Shown: positions 11,831 through 24,034, counted from the first letter of the stretch. The stretch is DNA of 64,000 nt from Fremontodendron californicum (GCA_030761205.1 JAULJL010000027.1:21248498-21312497); one strand, 5' to 3'. A program made the numbers and translations. The notes: a model not told the origin generated them from the sequence alone.

Positions 11831-12235
11831 AAGTGACAGACACTTATGTATATAATTATAATATAGTTTTTGACTTGATCATAGCTTTTAAAATGAATGA
11901 GATCCTACAGATTTGATCTTAGTTTTCTATTGTAGTTTTATAATTCCTTTATTAATTTTTTAACCAAAAGTATATATAATATATAATTTCTTCATTTGGG
12001 TGAGAAGTTGAAGGATGAAATGCAGTGCAAGGTCTGAGAAGCGGTGGCAAAGAAAGAGAGAGGCAAATGGTAATAAAAATAGAGTTGCAGTGCAGAAGTA
12101 GAAGTAGAAATCACTTTATTTATACACCAAGGAATAGGAATAGGAATAGGAATAGGAATAGGATTAAGGATTAATAATTAATTATTCCTGTTTTTGGCTT
12201 TGAAACAAATCAGAGTGATTTGATCCTACTACAAC

Positions 12236-12425
12236 ATCTGCTGCTTCTGGAGGCGTTTCACTTGGGAAGCCAAGCAATGTAAAGCACAGATTTGATCCCA
12301 GCTTGTTTGGTTTCAAATTCAATACATTCTTTTTCCGTCAAACCCAATTCAGGGAAGCTTTGGTTCATTCACTTGGAGGAGCGGAGCGGAGCCTCTCCAA
12401 GAAACAGGGCATTCTAGGCTCTTGT
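12236..12425 (-). pseudogene. BBE-like gene fragment
   Basis: The minus strand matches the segment of the intact gene around 13690-13835 base for base over long stretches. Examples are the antisense words CAATGTAAAGCAC, GATTTGATCC, GTCAAACCCAATTCAGGGAAGCTT and CAAGAAACAG. Several small insertions break the frame. It corresponds to about residues 315-370 of the 543-aa protein (FPELGL...IKSVLYIAG). It is a third relic showing that the cluster once had more copies. Confidence 0.8.
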
Positions 12426-13145
12426 CTTGTCTTGTCTAAATCACTGTCAAGATTCTTTTTTTTTCTTCTCTGTTTCATTCAATTTATGAATATGTCTAAA
12501 TCACTCTGTCTGTCCCTGTCAAGATTCTTTTTTTTTCCCTTTCTAAACAATGAACATGGTAAAGGTCAAAGGAAAACCATTAGGTAGTCCGTGATTCCCG
12601 AAAAAATCACCGACACATCTACATGATTTTTTTTTTTTTTTTTTTATTGTTTTGATTATAACTCTCTATAAAAATCATAAATTACGTGAGTTGAAGTTTG
12701 TCCATTAAAATTCACGAGTTGAAGTGGATAGCAGAGTCAATGTAGTAAAGGCAGACTGAAAAGAGCAAAAGAAGATTATAAAAAATCTTAGCTTATAAGG
12801 AACAAGAATATCATAATTCTTCAACCCCCCCTTGTAGCTAGGATTGTATGAAGCAGGAAATTGATGGTAATAAATAAATATGGCAAAAAGATATTTAAAG
12901 CGCTCACCAAGACAAACAATCATGGAATACATTTTCATAGAAAAGAACAAGACAGTCACTGTTCTTGTCTTAGCTTACTAGCTGCTACAAGCCTTAAAAG
13001 TTAAAGATGATAGTATAAATAGATATATATATATATATATATATTTACTACTAGTATTGAACAATCCTTTTTCAGAGAAACGCAATACGGGAAGTACAAA
13101 TTAAGCATAAAAGTGAAATGAAGGCATCTGCTATTTAATTATTGC
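12426..13145. other. Spacer before the second BBE-like gene
   Basis: AT-rich. It has a T-run near 12629-12645 and an (AT)n run at about 13023-13044. The segment nearest 13145 is probably the 3' UTR of the minus-strand gene. No other feature is supported. Confidence 0.4.
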
Positions 13146-14777
13146 CTAAAATCTAGCTTCAACTGGAAGTGGTGGAATGCTCTGCTCATGCCTGAAGAAG
13201 TTGTCTGGATCAACTTTGGTTTTCACCTTCACCAACCTGTTGAAGTTGTCCTTGAAGTATCTGGCTCCCCAAACGCTGGCCTCGATGAAATTTGTGCTGA
13301 TATTCTTGTTCATGCCCAAATCAAGATCCCTGTAATTCACGTATGCAGCTCTTGGAAACTTTGAAACGTAAGGGGCCATGTAACTGTATAGCCTCCGAAT
13401 CCAATCGATGTGCTTGGATGCATTCTTATCCCCGTCTTGCCACAGAGTCACGTACTGGATTTTGAACTTGTTACCTTTCCGGTGAGGGAAAGGAATTTCG
13501 GATGCAGAAATCTTGCCCATCATTCCACCATAAGGATTCCATATCATCAGTGGACTGTCTTCCTCCAATAGTCTTTTCCATAGCCCCTCAAGTGCTGTTT
13601 CTGGTATAGCTTTTTTCACAAAGTCTGATTTGGCTTTAAAATAGTTCTTGAATGAAGACTTACCCTGAAGCAGAATCTCAGGAGGTGTGTTACTCGGGTA
13701 CCCAGCAATGTAAAGCACGGATTTGATCCAGCTAGTTTCAATACAGTCTTTTCGTGTCAAACCCAATTCAGGGAAGCTTTTTTCCATTACTTGGAGGAGC
13801 CTGTCAGCATCACCAAGAAACAGAGCATTGTAGGATGTTGTCACTGTTTTCTCACCCTTTTTGCCAGCGTTTGCCACTTGAATGATGACTCGAATAAAAA
13901 GATCCTCATCAAGCTTGTCTGCAACCTCTTGCCATCTATAGAGGATCTTTGTAGCATCTTGTTGTAGAGACTTGGTGACAGTGAAAACTGTCACAGTAGC
14001 CGGGACTGGAACAAGATTTATCTTCCATTGAAGGATAATGCCAAAGCTTGCTCCTCCACCACCTCTAATTGCCCAGAAAAGATCTTCGCCCATGGCTGCT
14101 CGGTCAACAACTCTTCCATTAACATCAACAATTCGAGCATCAATGACATTATCAGCACCAAGGCCATATTTTCTCATCATGGAACCATATGCACCTCCTG
14201 TGATGTGCCCACCAATGCCTAGGCTAGTGCAAAGACCTGCAGGGAAGCCATGAATCTTGCTTTTTTCAGCAATTCTATAATAAACTTCACCAATAGTGGC
14301 ACCAGCTTCAATCCAGGCACTGTTATCCTCGATGTCAACTTTTATAGACCGCAGCCTGGAAAGGTCAACTAGAATGAAAGGTGATTCAGTTTCGGATACA
14401 TAAGAGAGTCCTTCGTAGTCATGGCCTCCACTGCGGACTCTCATGTGAATTCCAAGCTCCTTTGAACAAATGACAGCAGCTTGGACATGGGATTCGTACA
14501 ATGGTGTGATGATAAACTCAGGCTTTGGCATTGAAGGCACCAAGTACCTCAAATTTTGTGCTGTGGATTGCAGGACGGAGGAAAATGATGAATTGTTTGG
14601 GGTAAAAAAAGCGGTGGAGAGGGGAATGGCAAACTCAGAATTGGCATTGAAGCATTGGATAAATTTTTCTTGAAGGAAAGTTGGGGTTTTAGAGCGGGAG
14701 ATGGAAGCTGTTGTTGAAGACGATAGCTGCAAGACTAAAAGTAATGAAAAAATGGAAGAAATGCGCGAAAATGCCAT
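13146..14777 (-). CDS. Berberine bridge enzyme-like FAD-linked oxidoreductase (543 aa), monolignol-oxidoreductase type
   Basis: Intact single-exon gene. I chose the Met at 14777 because a signal peptide (residues 4-24, FSRISSIFSLLLVLQLSSSTT) begins at once. A TATA box at 14837-14845 would place initiation near or inside the 12 extra codons of the longer frame (to 14813). Both flavin-attachment residues are present: His119 (RSGGHDYEG) and Cys183 (FPAGLCTSLG). The predicted active site matches the type described for Arabidopsis BBE-like 15: Tyr197, Lys439, Gln441 and Tyr482. Leu186 (Cys+3) is a bulky residue at the oxygen gatekeeper position, which favours dehydrogenase over oxidase behaviour. 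The inference is a secreted or apoplastic enzyme oxidising monolignol-type alcohols, but the substrate is not proven. It is the best-preserved member of the cluster and the closest relative of both pseudogene fragments. Confidence 0.93.
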   Translation of the reverse strand: MAFSRISSIFSLLLVLQLSSSTTASISRSKTPTFLQEKFIQCFNANSEFAIPLSTAFFTPNNSSFSSVLQSTAQNLRYLVPSMPKPEFIITPLYESHVQAAVICSKELGIHMRVRSGGHDYEGLSYVSETESPFILVDLSRLRSIKVDIEDNSAWIEAGATIGEVYYRIAEKSKIHGFPAGLCTSLGIGGHITGGAYGSMMRKYGLGADNVIDARIVDVNGRVVDRAAMGEDLFWAIRGGGGASFGIILQWKINLVPVPATVTVFTVTKSLQQDATKILYRWQEVADKLDEDLFIRVIIQVANAGKKGEKTVTTSYNALFLGDADRLLQVMEKSFPELGLTRKDCIETSWIKSVLYIAGYPSNTPPEILLQGKSSFKNYFKAKSDFVKKAIPETALEGLWKRLLEEDSPLMIWNPYGGMMGKISASEIPFPHRKGNKFKIQYVTLWQDGDKNASKHIDWIRRLYSYMAPYVSKFPRAAYVNYRDLDLGMNKNISTNFIEASVWGARYFKDNFNRLVKVKTKVDPDNFFRHEQSIPPLPVEARF

Positions 14778-14836
14778 TGTTTTTCTCCCTTGTTCCTTTG
14801 CTGATCTGCACAAGAATATGAGGCTTTGAGTAGTTT

Positions 14837-14845
14837 TATTTTATA
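14837..14845 (-). promoter_or_regulatory. TATA box of the 543-aa BBE-like gene
   Basis: TATAAAATA on the minus strand is 60-68 bases upstream of the chosen ATG (14777). It predicts a leader of about 30-40 bases and argues against the upstream in-frame ATG at 14813. Confidence 0.5.
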
Positions 14846-16756
14846 GATAAATGAGGATTGAAGCGTATGTTTTAGTGGAGGCAAACGTGTTATTGAGCTA
14901 ATCCTAACGTCATAATCAGATTGTGTTTTGGTGAAAGAACAGAGGGCGCCACCATTAATTAATTTTTATTGTCAATTACTTATGCCATTTCTGTGGAGTA
15001 CACTATATGTGTTCTTGTTGTGATGTATGCAAGTTTCAGAAATTTGGAAATATCTTGTCCAAACCAAAGTATGGCCATGGCCTACTGCAAATCCATGCGT
15101 AAAGGCTCAAATAACAAAAACTGCTAGCTAAGCTAAGCTAAGATATACTGCTACTTTTTTTTTTTTTTTTTTTGGTAATTTCCTTTGAGCTAGATAGGTA
15201 TATATATACATATTATGTATGTATGTATGTATTTAATTGTTTATTCTTAATCCACTTGCCTTATTATGGTTTAGGCCTTGGGTGATAAATGAAATGAGAC
15301 AAAATTTGAGCATTTAATTTCCAAAAGATCCATAAAATTTCGTCAAAGTTTAGGACATTGAGAGCAAGTAAGTAAACCTTGGTGGTTGGTTGGTTGGATG
15401 GTTAACAATATTTAATTTGCTTTCTTCGTGAGGGCTCAGCTGATACGTTAAGGTTAAGCTGCTCAAAATTAAGGCTTTATGTATGTGTAAAGTGCAATGA
15501 CCCATGAAATGAAAAGAAAAGAAAAAAGAAAAGAAAAGAAAAGAAAACAAGGGATAAATTACCATAGTTAATTTAGTCATAGATGTTAGATAATGAGTGA
15601 TGGGACACCATTTCTGTTTCTATTTTTAATTCTGCCTTTGCCTTGTTTTGTTTGCTCTAAGCTTTGCTTTTTTAAGTCTTATCTCATTTGTCAATTTGGA
15701 CACTACTTTTTGCACATATTTATAAAATTATTATACCCATCCCATCCCATCCCATCCTTAATTAAACTCTGTCTCTTAATTACTAATATAATAATAATAA
15801 TATTCAATCTTTATTCTTTAAATTAGTGTTTCTTTTCCCTTTTTTATTTATTTATTTATCAAAAGACATCTAATCTAATTAGAATTCGATAATGATGGGT
15901 CTACACTGTTTTTTCTTTTCATTTTACTATGGATGCATGGGAAAAATAAATAAATATTATTTTCAATATATTTCTAGCTGAGTTATGCACAACGTCAATC
16001 TTACTTAATATTCTCTTAATTTTTCCAATATTCAATTTTGTTATACTACTATTAATGATTATACAGTTTGAGGAAACCCCTTCTAAAATCTTATACTAAG
16101 TCATCTATCAAGATAATTTATATTCTGAATCAATGAACTTATTATTAATTTTTATTAGATCATAAATTTTTAATTTTATTATTAAATTTTTATTATTAAT
16201 AAATTAATATGTTAATTTCGTTAAATAATTTTAACGAAAAAATTGACTTAATATGCATACATACTTTATGCTTATTAAGCGATAAAAACACTAATTTTTT
16301 AAATAATTTATTCAAATCTAAAGTTTGAAAAAATCCTAAAAAAATTTTTGGCTCACAAAGCCATATGTTTTTCTTTATAAAATGGATCCTATAATACCAG
16401 AATGAAATTTTTTTTTACTTAAAATGCTAGTTAAGCATGTATGCATATTGAATCAGTTTTTTCGTTAAAATTACGTAACGAAGTTATAAGTATAAGTAAC
16501 CTCATTTATTAATAATAGAAGTTCTGTGATGTAATTTGATGAAATTAAAGATTTTTGACATACATAAAAATTGATGTTAAATTCAGTAATCCAAAATGTA
16601 AATTATCTCCTACTACTAGTCTAACTCTAGTTACTTAAATTTCCAAGATTAATTACAAAGAAAATGTTAACTTTGATTTATATTAAAAAAATAATTAAAT
16701 ATTTTTAATTTACTTGAGACGTACACTATCTATATGAATGGAACATAAATAGGTGT
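14846..16756. other. AT-rich spacer upstream of the BBE-like gene
   Basis: Contains a T-run (15153-15172), a (GTAT)n run near 15213-15231, a (GAAAA)n purine tract (about 15509-15548) and a (CCCAT)n run (about 15736-15756). Nothing coding is visible. Confidence 0.5.
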
Positions 16757-17305
16757 TGATGGGTCGTGCCGGGCTTAGGTATGGTACGAACACCATATTT
16801 ATTTGTCCAAACCTGGCCCGACCCGAAATATGAGCCTCAAATTATGTCCAAACCCACCCATATTTGCAAATGGGTAGTCCAAACCCGTTTAGGCCTGTCC
16901 ATATTATATATTTTTTTTAAAATTTTAAAAAATATTTTATTATTATTTAATTTTAGTATTTTTATCTTTTATTAAGTTCTAAAACATGGATAACTTAACA
17001 TATTTTTAAATATTTATATTATAATATTATATATATATATATATTTATTTTTTATATGATATAAATTACATTATATATAAAATATAAAAATAGTATATCA
17101 TATAAATGAAAAACGGGCCGGGTTCGGGCTGGGCTCGGGTCTTGATTGTTGGAGTAAAGGCCCTACCCATTTTCTAAATAGGCCTCAATTTTTTACCCAA
17201 ACTCATATTTTGGGCCTAATATTTTTGTTTAAACCCTCCAAAATATGGGCTGGCCATTGGGTTTAGATGAGTAGCCCGATCATTTAGCAGGTCTAAACAT
17301 AAATA
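16757..17305 (+). repeat. GGGCC-rich dispersed element, copy A
   Basis: GC-rich ends (GGGTCGTGCCGGGCTTAGG at the left, TGGGCTGGCCATTGGGTTT at the right) flank an AT-rich core. The reverse complement of 20085-20655 aligns over the full length, so these are two copies in opposite orientation. No coding capacity is visible. It looks like a short non-autonomous element, but no terminal structure or target duplication is clear. Confidence 0.7.
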
Positions 17306-18219
17306 TAATGGTCAGATTAAATAAATATAAATCATATAAAAAATTATAAAAACGTGTAAAACTAAATTAATTTTACATTAACATAAATGAATCTCTCCTA
17401 TATATATATATATTTAACTGGTGACTTTTTTTTCTTCTTTGGATTTATAGTTTCAAACACTTGGACTCCTAAATGTTTCATTAATTTTATAAAATAGTAA
17501 AAAATAAAAAAAAACAAATGGCAAAAGTAAATAACATAAGTATCAATTAAAAGGAACATTAGTTTATTTAATTAAAATATTTGCAAAACAAGTATAATTT
17601 TTTTTTCTTTCAAACTTTGCTGATAACTTATTACAACTTGCACAGTTTATACCATTTTAAGTACTTTAAATAGGTAAATAAAATAATCGAGAAAATTAAA
17701 AACAGATTTGAATAGTAACATTTAGTTCAAATAATTTTGATTTAATTTTTTTGATTTGTATTTGATTGAATTTCAATTTGTATAATAAAAAAACCTATTC
17801 GATTTGGTTCTATTTTCAATTTACAAGATAAAAATCGAAAGTATTCCAACCAATTGAATTATATTTTTTACTAATTTTATTTTTAAGTTAATAAAATATA
17901 TTTTATTTATAAAATAAAGTAAATAAACTTAAAATAATGTTAAAATATTTAAAATTTAAAAATAATGAACCAAACCAATTACAAAGAGTTGAAATTTGAT
18001 TTAGGACGTTAGGGTGGTAAGCACAGTATTTGCTGGTGTGAATAAGGTGGTAAAGAATTTGGTAGTGCTAGCTCTTGGATGTAAGAATTGCAACTTATCG
18101 GGTTTCTAGAGTTTTGGTCAGAGGTATTCCTAGAGTGGTGTATTGGCAATTTGGATTGTTGCAGGAAAAGTTTAGATTGTTTTATTTCGAAATTAAACTT
18201 TGGTAGAGCTAGTGGCGGC
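17306..18219. other. AT-rich spacer
   Basis: No supported feature. The last 200 bases may belong to the downstream gypsy gag relic. Confidence 0.4.
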
Positions 18220-19164
18220 ATTTCCTCCTCCTCAGATCTTCTTGGTGAAGGTCCTCTTCTCCGACTCCAACTTACCTTCGTTTATGGTATTCTCAATGTT
18301 GATGCCAAAATCATAAATCTGCTCAAATTTCACCAAAGGCATGGCAAACAGTTGGTCATATATAGTATATGGGTAGAAGGTTACTTGGTCTTTTTCTGTC
18401 GGTCTAATCTTCATCAACGCAAACTTAGCCCTTCACCTGGTTAGAACCTCAGCAAAGGTTTCATTAATTGTTCTTTTGTTTCGAGGTCTTTAAGTCCCTA
18501 ATGGTTAAATCTAGTTGGATATTGTAGGCATATTGCTTGACAAAGGCTCTGGTCATTTCTAGTCATTAATTCCCCGGTTATGGAACCAATTAGATTTAGA
18601 TGCAGCTCCAATAAGGGTCATGGGGAAGGCTAGATATGATAACTTGTTGTTTGGTTAATCTGCTAAGATGGATGACGACTATGAATTATCTAAGGTGCAC
18701 TTTGCGTCAATTGTGGGCATTTTGAAGTTAAGGGGCAGGCAGTATTAAGGTGTGATGGACAATTTGTCTACTTCAAAGAGGTAGCTAGTAGTGGGGGACC
18801 AAGTCTTCATTAGGGTTTGTAATTTTTGGATTTCTTCCATGGCTTGGCAATCCTCTTTAGGTTTGAGGGCTTTTTGGTTGGTATATTTAGAGGAGTCAGA
18901 CTTAACCTCTTAATTTCGTTTTCAGTAACTGTACTTGGATGAATACCTCATTATCATCTTCTTCGGCATCCAATTTAGTAACCTTCTTCTATCGATCTTT
19001 AAAAATGCTCACTAATTCGGCATTGATCTGGTGCATCTTATTGTCATACTGTTTCAATTTTTCATTGGTTCCATCCAATCCAAAATCTCATATTTTGCTG
19101 GTTGAGGATTTTCTCTAACAATTCTTAATTTCTCGCTTCTTTCATCTATTCTGGCTGTAGACAT
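18220..19164 (-). pseudogene. Degenerate Ty3/gypsy gag relic
   Basis: Read on the minus strand from an ATG at 19164, the first residues are MSTARIDERSEKLR, followed by many frameshifts and stops. The frame 18417-18232 is open and has the order RPTEKDQVTFYP...LFAMPLVKFEQIYDFGINIENTI. This is the conserved end of the plant gypsy Gag domain, where a motif of the form 'RPSEKDQ...LF...FPNFKALYDAGIQIEDAI' is usual. An upstream frame carries FVKQYAYNIQLDLTIRDL. It has no open reading frame of functional length and is old. Confidence 0.65.
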
Positions 19165-19429
19165 GGTTGCTCTTGACGAATCAAAATGTCGAACCAAGTT
19201 CCTTAGAATCAGTCGGTTTCATCTCGGCTGTGCTGTGACACACTAGATCCTGCTGATGGGCCTATTGTGATGTGTACAAGGCAAGTTTAAAGACCAATGT
19301 ATTTAGGTGTTCAACTTTAACATCCTCAGTTTGTTTCAAAGAAAAGAACACATCATTCATGGGATACATAGACAAGATGTGCAGTAGCCAGTCGGTTCAA
19401 TTATATGGATAATATCTAGCTTAATTCGC

Positions 19430-19466
<37 letters not shown>

Positions 19467-20084
19467 AGAAAGTCCCTTCTAACTTTATTTCTCCATAGAG
19501 TCTAATAGCCAACCATACCCCGGCAGTCCAGCCTTATTATCAAAATGTCGATAAAACGTTCGAGGGATGCCGTGCATGCTTTAACCCATTATAGGCCAAA
19601 GCTACGTTATGGGTGGAATAAGATCCTAAGAAAGGTTCGCCGAGTGGACCTTATAGCCTTTCGGGAAGTCTCATTCCAAGTTAAAGTTCAAATGCGAGAT
19701 GTGATTTAAAAAATTTTCATCCTAAATAAAGGATCGTAACAAGTGAAATTTCAAGTTAAATCAGTGGAATCGTCATTGTGAGCGACACGAGAATCACCCA
19801 ATTACGTTCCATTGTAGTCTACACTTTTACTAGACTCAGGACATGCCTTTTAAGGCATTTAGGAGCTGCCATCTAGTTTTAACCGAAAGTTGAGAATCAG
19901 TTATATGTGTTTAAAGCCACAAGTCTCATTTTTACCAATAAAAAAATCTTGGTTTGAAGATTTGGACACGAAATATAGAAATAATCATAACTCTTAATCC
20001 CACATGGAAATTACCCAGGTTTTAATATTCTACTTTAGATCAACTCTATTAAGCTTCAAAATTAAAGAGTATACTTCACCATTT
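19165..20084. other. Probable remainder of the gypsy relic (leader/LTR side)
   Basis: Less AT-rich than its surroundings, with an (AT)n run at 19437-19463. It sits where the minus-strand leader and 5' LTR of the gag relic would be. No LTR partner or PBS could be identified. Confidence 0.35.
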
Positions 20085-20655
20085 TACCTATGATTAAACT
20101 TGTTCAATGGTCGGGCTATCCGTCCAAACTTGAAAGTTCACTCATATTTTAGAAGATTTAGACTAAAATATTAAGTCCAAAATATGGGTTTGGATAAAAA
20201 AAATGAGACCCATTTAAAAAATGAGCCAGAGCTTGGCTCCAACAATCAAGACCCGAACCCGGCCCGACTCATTTTTTATTTATATAATATATTATTTTTA
20301 TATTTTATATATTATGTAATTTATATCATATATAAAAAATATATATATTATAATATAAATATTTAAAAATATATTAAGTTATCCATGTTTTAGAAATTAA
20401 TAAAAGAAAAAAGAAAGATAAAATTAATAAAAACTAAATAATAAAAAAAATATTTGTTTAAACTTTTTTTAGAAAAAAAAAATATGGGCGGACCTAAACG
20501 GGTTTGAACTACCCATTTACAAATATGAACGAGTTTGAACAAAATTTGAGACCCATATTTCGGGTCCGACTAGACTTGGGTAAGTATATATGGTGTTGAT
20601 ACCATACCTAAGCCCGGCCCGAACCCGACTCGACCCATGAGCACCTCTACCTATG
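20085..20655 (-). repeat. GGGCC-rich dispersed element, copy B
   Basis: Inverted relative of 16757-17305. Its right end reads CGAGTCGGGTTCGGGCCGGG on the minus strand. Its left end carries the counterpart of TAGCCCGATCATTT. The copies differ by many substitutions and small indels, so both are old. Confidence 0.7.
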
Positions 20656-22673
20656 ATCATGCATTTATAAATAATTTAATCCCATTGTTGTCATGCATAA
20701 ATCTAAAGAGATGTAGATGAGTTGATAGCTCTGAATGGTCTATCGTCCATTGAATGTTACATTATAAAAGTTGAAATCACTTAAATTATATAAAACAAAG
20801 CATTTTATAACATATAACAACTTAAATTTGTAACGAACGTATAGTAATATTATCTTGATATACATAAAAGTTCACATAGGTTTAGTTAGCAACTTTCAAG
20901 ATTATACCTATGAAGTTTTAATCACTAGAAATCTATTTGAGATCAAATAAATAAATTAAGGTACAAAGAAGAGGAAATCTAAAGAGGCAATTATTTGATG
21001 TCACATCTAAAAAGCATGTTATTACTTGAAGAATTTATTTCCGAGCTCCAAATTGCCAAAGCTTTCCTTTCCCTAATCCACTTGTACGCCAAGCAAAAGG
21101 AAACGAATGATTATAAATAATTCCGTGATTGGGCCATTGAAAACTACCTCAGTTTTCCTTTGAAGGAATCCAATTCTATTTCTTCAACTACAAACAAAAC
21201 CAACTAGAAAACTTTATTATTTATTACTATCTTATTTCCAAATGGATATTCATATCATATGCAATACGAGTTTTCTCAAAAATGGTAATTAAAGGAAGTA
21301 TTAATTATTAATACACATAGCGAAGCTAAAAATATTGATGAGAGAGATTGGAGCAAACGTATAAAAATTTAAAGTAAAATAAAATCGTGTATGAAATAAA
21401 TCTGTCCAAAGATAGGGTTATTTGTCGGCTCGAATAGGGCCGGACCTTAGATAAATAAAATTTTTTGCTATGTGAGCTTAACTCGAACCAGTCCATGGAC
21501 AACTCTAGTATAAAAAAAAAATTTAATATTATATATGATATTTTTTAACAATATATAAATTTCTTATAATGAATTTTTTTTTTTAATTTTTAAATATTAT
21601 AATTCATGTTGCATATGAAAAATTTTAATAAAAAATAAAGTTTCAAGGTCAACTTTTTTTATTGTTTAATTAAAATAGCATAAAATTATTTCATATTATA
21701 AAATAAAATCATAAGATTACATATATTTAAAAAAACAAAATAAGTTAAATGCACAATTCGTATTAGATATTGTAATTGTTTAACTTTATTTATTTATTTT
21801 TTCTTATGAGCATAGAATAAAAATATTAAACAAAATAATTAATGTAAATGTATCTATTTAATTGATTGAAAAGGTAAATAGAGAGAATTAAGCTAATAAT
21901 AATGAATGAGATTTAAACTAAAAATGTTATTTAATTTATTATATCAAACAAATTCTACAAATGAAGGGCCAAATAAAATTTTGAAGGGGCTAAAAATAAT
22001 TTTACTTTATTTCAAAAATCTAAACAATTTTAAGGGGGATAAATTGAAAGGCTAAACAAATTTAAAGAAGTCAAACATTATTTTGCTCTTATTTAAAAAA
22101 GCTTAAAAAATTTAAAGAGGACCGAAGCCTCTGTCTGTCCCTCCCACCGCCCCCTAATAATACAATCAAGATTTCATTTCACTTTTACATTTTGCTTTAA
22201 CTGTTACTTTTTAGTTTTCCAAATTTTTTTATTTTTAATTTTTGCTATTTTTCTAATTCATTTTTGACAAAAAAAGAAAAGAAAAAAATATTTATAAACA
22301 CCTAACTAAGAAACCTAAGTTTACAGGTATTTTCTTGTGAGTTGTAATTGAATAATCGGATTTTTAAATGCTTTCTTCCTCTTTGAATTCATCTAAGCGT
22401 TGAATCAATCGGTCAGATTCTAATAATACTGACTTTTTATTGTATTTCAGATTAACGTATATGTTCTTTTGGTAAAAGAAACATATATAATAATATATAG
22501 TAATAATAATAAAAGAAACACATAGATTGCCACCATTTTCCTTTTTAAATCATCCCAATACAAAATAATATATAGTATCAGTTTCTTGACTATTAAGGAA
22601 CCTAGCTTGTCATATAACTACCAATTAACTCTGGTTTTACGGTCGTAAGTCGACAAAATTAAGGGTGTGTTTG

Positions 22674-22712
<39 letters not shown>

Positions 22713-22870
22713 CAACAGTTTAATTTTTTTAATGTGTTTGATAATTTATATTAAATATTACTTGATAAAAAATATTCAACAAGAAATCTTGAATGAGATA
22801 AATAGATAGATAACTACTTATCAAGTAATGCATAATGTGTTCAGTTAATTTTATTTTTAAGAAATTATAT
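20656..22870. other. AT-rich repeat-derived spacer
   Basis: No gene. A segment at about 21950-22160 ends in a C-rich stretch (CTCCCACCGCCCCC) and looks like the edge of a common plant dispersed repeat. An (AT)n run lies at 22678-22707. Confidence 0.4.
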
Positions 22871-23165
22871 TTAAAATAAATTATTTTTTTTATTACAAAA
22901 AATAAGATATTCGAATACCCTAAGAGTGGTATCCGAATTCCCTTACTAAAAATGTGTTCCTAATAAAAACAGGACGGCATTTGAATGCCCAAAATTTAAC
23001 ATCCGAATATACATGAAAAAATTTCGCACAAATTTGAAAATTTTGAAGGCATCTAAATTCTCAAAGCATAGCGTCCGAATGCTTAAGCTGCAAGAGTGAT
23101 ATGTGTGAAAAATTACCTTAGACATCCAAATGCTCCCCACCCTGGCACACGAACAGCAAATAATG
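22871..23165 (+). repeat. Old Sirevirus-like LTR segment with repeated palindromes (left)
   Basis: Five or more copies of a short, near-palindromic word of the form GCATyyGAATGC occur (for example GCATTTGAATGC at 22978, CATCCGAATA at 23000, GTCCGAATGC at 23071, CATCCAAATGC at 23123), spaced 20-60 bases. The same word array recurs at 36690-36910. The two arrays lie on either side of the younger Sirevirus, as expected if they are LTR remains of an older element that it entered. Confidence 0.45.
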
Positions 23166-23489
23166 AATAAGATTCGTATGTTAATGAATATGGTACTTTT
23201 GATCCATGTTCTGAAGTTTACTATACTCCTTTTTTTCTTTTCCTTTTGCAAAGCTACATTCATAGGACATCTTGCATTCTTTCCAATAATATTTTAATGT
23301 ACTAATTTGCTTTTCTGGCTTTTAATTCAGGCATCTTCGAAGACAGTGTGAAAAGAAGAGGGAGATGTATTTCCCACTAAGGAAATATGCCATCAAAGTG
23401 TAATGGAGCCGAGCCTTTTTTTTGTGTGGTACTTCTATCAAAGACTAAAAAGTTGAATTGTGTTTTAGATGTAGCTATATGAGCATCAT

Positions 23490-23830
23490 TTTTGTCCCTT
23501 TGTTATTGTTTTAAATATCTTTAAACAATCCCAATATAATTTATGTTGGGTCATTTGTATATTTACTAACTTTTACTAATAAAAAAAAAGTCTCCTATTT
23601 TGTGTATGCCATATCATACATTAAATGTTAGATTATTTTTACATATTTCATTGTGCAACTAACATATCTTAACTTGATATTAATATCATATAAAGTTGTA
23701 TCCGTTGCACAATTAACATTATAGATTCTTTTAAAATTGAATTTGAAAAAGTAATAACTTGAAATTTTATTCTTATTCCCCAAATCACATCCATAACACC
23801 TAATTATACATTTCATAGCAAAATTGTTAA
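23490..23830 (-). repeat. Arm of a diverged inverted repeat (partner 35290-35520)
   Basis: The minus strand aligns with plus-strand 35290-35520. Shared words include ATATTAATATCA, GTTAAGATATGTTAGTTGCACAATG and AAAATAATCTAA. Both can be read as ...YDIN..LRYVSCTM.Y.KII, but neither has a gene-like ORF. The arms are 11.4 kb apart and enclose the younger Sirevirus. Confidence 0.65.
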
Positions 23831-24034
23831 GTAAGCATCTTTTGGTACTTTTATTTTGTTTTGATCCGTGCCAAAATTAATATATCATCTTCATATAATT
23901 AAAATATAAAAACTTGTTAAACTTACTATAGACACATTTATATAATTTATCATATAATAAATATCGTTAGCCAAAATTACCTTATAAGTTTTGATGTTAT
24001 TGCTTAAGACCTTGTTAAGTTCAGTCAAGAACTT

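Larger units (their letters stand above)
8520..12235. other. AT-rich intergenic region with simple repeats
   Basis: No gene is visible. It contains a tRNA-like relic (8915-9005), a direct-repeat pair (9825-10040 and 10255-10470), (AT)n runs near 11088-11114 and 11795-11826, and a short (GGAATA)n microsatellite near 12131-12165. Weakly repeated segments rich in ACACGAAC/ATGTAAAATACATAAAACGAATTATT occur from 9290 to 10350. Minus-strand ORFs there are repeat shadows, not genes. Confidence 0.6.
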
